This document shows positions 62,684-64,000 of a stretch of 64,000 nucleotides of DNA, piece by piece (positions within the stretch are counted from its first letter, which is position 1; the number at the start of each line of letters is the position of its first letter). Source of the stretch: Bacillota bacterium. Lineage in GTDB: Bacteria; Bacillota; Clostridia; Lachnospirales; Lachnospiraceae. Position numbers and translations under genes: made by a program. The notes below the pieces were generated by a model. That model had not been told where the DNA came from. It did no database searches and worked only from the letters and a program-made list of their open reading frames with translations. The stretch spans positions 124,001-188,000 of the forward strand of contig JAEVYT010000002.1 of the NCBI GenBank assembly GCA_023392615.1, in the 5' to 3' direction.

Positions 62684-63730
62684 ATGATCGTCGGTTTAGT
62701 GATAGTTTTAGGATGTATTTTTGTTCTGCCCTTTGTATTCCAAAAGGTAGAGCATAATCTTGAATTGTTCTTATTTATAATGGGCATTGCGGCAACTATT
62801 ATATCAGGAACCATATCCTTACAATTAGGAGTGGAAATATTAGAAAATAAGCTTTTATACTTTATTACAGCAGCTGTTTTAATTGCTGGGCTGATCTTTC
62901 GGGTGTCAGTTGGTTATATAAAAAGGATGGTTCACTACGCAACAGTAAGAATACCACTGCCTCTTTTTGTATTCTTATTAATTGTATTTTTAGGACTGAT
63001 CTCAAGCGTTATCACCGCAATTATTGCTGCGTTAATATTAGTAGAGATTGTTCATGCATTAACGCTTCGACATGAAAACAAGGTAAAGCTGACAATAGTT
63101 GCTTGCTTTTCAATAGGTCTTGGAGCTGCACTTACACCATTAGGTGAACCATTAGCCACGATTGTAGTTTCAAAACTCGATGCAGACTTTTTTTATCTTC
63201 TTCAAAGCATAGGTGTATATGCCATTCCATGCATTATTATTTTGGGTATAATTGGAGGGGTGCTTGTCAGAAAAGAAGGTGGACTGGAAAATGAAACGAC
63301 TGCGGATGTACTGACTGAGGATGAGAACGTACTACAAATTGAATCTTTAAGTGAAGTATTCCTTCGCGCAGGGAAGGTGTTTCTCTTTGTTATCTCCTTG
63401 GAATTGTTAGGAGCCGGATTTAAGCCTCTGATTGACGAGTATATAATTAACCTGCACAGTGGCCTCTTATATTGGATTAATATGTCCTCTGCAGTTCTTG
63501 ATAATGCGACTTTAGCGGCAGCCGAGATTAGTCCTGATATGACATCCACTCAGATACAGGCAATTTTAATGGGCTTATTAATCAGCGGAGGTATGTTAAT
63601 ACCGGGTAACATTCCTAATATTATTTCAGCAGGGAAGCTAAACATTAAAAGTCGTGAGTGGGCGAAGACAGGAGTTCCTCTCGGACTGATTTTGATGATT
63701 GCTATATTTATCATTATTTTTATACTCTAA
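62684..63730 (+). CDS. DUF1646 family membrane transporter
   Basis: A 348-residue protein with about ten membrane segments. It contains HNLELFLFIMGIAA, AAIIAALILVEIVHALTL-type and ALTPLGEPLATIVVSKL stretches typical of DUF1646, a family related to ion-transporter-superfamily cation carriers such as NhaD. A sodium or other cation antiport role is inferred, with no direct evidence. CAGGAGGTG precedes the ATG. A clear paralogue begins 193 bp downstream. Confidence 0.8.
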   Translation: MIVGLVIVLGCIFVLPFVFQKVEHNLELFLFIMGIAATIISGTISLQLGVEILENKLLYFITAAVLIAGLIFRVSVGYIKRMVHYATVRIPLPLFVFLLIVFLGLISSVITAIIAALILVEIVHALTLRHENKVKLTIVACFSIGLGAALTPLGEPLATIVVSKLDADFFYLLQSIGVYAIPCIIILGIIGGVLVRKEGGLENETTADVLTEDENVLQIESLSEVFLRAGKVFLFVISLELLGAGFKPLIDEYIINLHSGLLYWINMSSAVLDNATLAAAEISPDMTSTQIQAILMGLLISGGMLIPGNIPNIISAGKLNIKSREWAKTGVPLGLILMIAIFIIIFIL

Positions 63731-63739
63731 TAATAAATA

Positions 63740-63773
63740 AAAAGGTGGGTTTGTTAATGAACCCACCTTTTTA
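63740..63773 (+). terminator. Terminator between the tandem DUF1646 genes
   Basis: AAGGTGGGTT/AACCCACCTT stem with an 8-nt loop and a T tract, 10 bp after the first gene. Confidence 0.85.
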
Positions 63774-63923
63774 TGTTAATGAAAGAAAATGCTTATACTA
63801 TAGTGGGACAAGTATTAACATCTACAATTTATTCTTTGTTCTATGCGAAAAAGGTTCAATTACGGGCAACTTTATGTTAACATAATATTTACATGATCTA
63901 AATAAAAGATAGGAGATAAGGAA

Positions 63924-64000
63924 ATGACATTTGGACTACTTATTGTTTTGGCTATGATTTTTATATTGCCATTTGCCTTTCGAAAGATTGAGCACAATCT
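63924..64000 (+). CDS. DUF1646 family transporter, second tandem copy (3' end outside window)
   Basis: Only 25 full codons lie in the window. They begin MTFGLLIVLAMIFILPFAFR and continue KIEHN, closely matching the N-terminus of the preceding gene (MIVGLVIVLGCIFVLPFVFQ, then KVEHN). GGAGAT lies before the ATG. It is therefore a tandem paralogue with its own initiation site after an intergenic terminator. Confidence 0.85.
   Translation, partial: MTFGLLIVLAMIFILPFAFRKIEHN

Overview
The window is an A+T-rich chromosomal stretch from an endospore-forming anaerobic Firmicute, most likely a Lachnospiraceae/Clostridium-cluster-XIVa organism (Lachnoclostridium or Clostridium phytofermentans-like). 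This is inferred from spore genes (SipL-like SPOCS/LysM protein, spoIIR, CotS-type protein, YtvI-type permease), T-box leaders before proS and ileS, a rubredoxin-first rubrerythrin next to a PerR-type regulator, an archaeal-type ProRS, and AGGAGG-type ribosome binding sites. There are no rRNA or tRNA genes, CRISPR arrays, complete insertion sequences or phage modules. The region reads as core chromosome.

Layout. 1-9.7 kb: the end of an ABC importer, a small membrane protein, a cytidylate-kinase-like protein, YtvI, T-box-proS, a GNAT acetyltransferase, cca and a CotS-like protein. 9.7-23 kb: a PEGA-domain envelope protein, a coiled-coil membrane protein, pgi, hemolysin III, a DUF951 gene too short for usual ORF cut-offs, a HAD phosphatase, exoA, a cyclase-family hydrolase, an HD-GYP phosphodiesterase, azlCD, DUF421, DUF4177 and a membrane-anchored Xre regulator. 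23.7-26.6 kb: a solitary CooS-like protein and a convergent DapF-like protein. Both keep their family scaffold but lack key active-site cysteines. 26.9-35 kb: clpB, a TetR/MBL pair, a PrcB-type lipoprotein, veg, the SipL-like gene and a 213-bp near-palindrome. 35-43 kb (mostly minus strand): ispE, spoIIR, DUF1934 (plus strand), a CapA-like protein, plsC, a VanY-type carboxypeptidase and a nicotinate phosphoribosyltransferase. 43.5-45.5 kb: a YtrA-type GntR/ABC operon. 46-56.6 kb (plus strand): T-box-ileS, the c-di-AMP receptor darA, an FKBP/trigger-factor lipoprotein, a YgiQ-type radical SAM protein, a DEAD-box helicase, and the perR-rbr oxidative stress pair with matching operators. 56.7-64 kb: a second ABC pair, a trkA-trkA-trkH potassium uptake operon, and two tandem DUF1646 transporters, the second cut by the window end.

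The genes are mostly housekeeping, with several short operons: azlCD, tetR-mbl, ytrA-ABC and trkA-trkA-trkH. The most unusual content is the adjacent pair at 23.7-26.6 kb. The CooS-like protein keeps the CODH fold markers, the B-cluster, the C-cluster histidine and three C-cluster cysteines, but has Glu and Ala where two other C-cluster cysteines belong, so ordinary Ni-dependent CO oxidation is doubtful. The DapF-like protein keeps the substrate-binding motifs but has Ser at both catalytic cysteine positions. Other points of interest are the long near-palindrome, the shared PerR-type boxes, a promoter-plus-terminator leader before the DEAD-box gene, a His/Cys-rich insertion in IleRS, and several large hairpins. 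Family names are from recognition of motifs. No database search was run.
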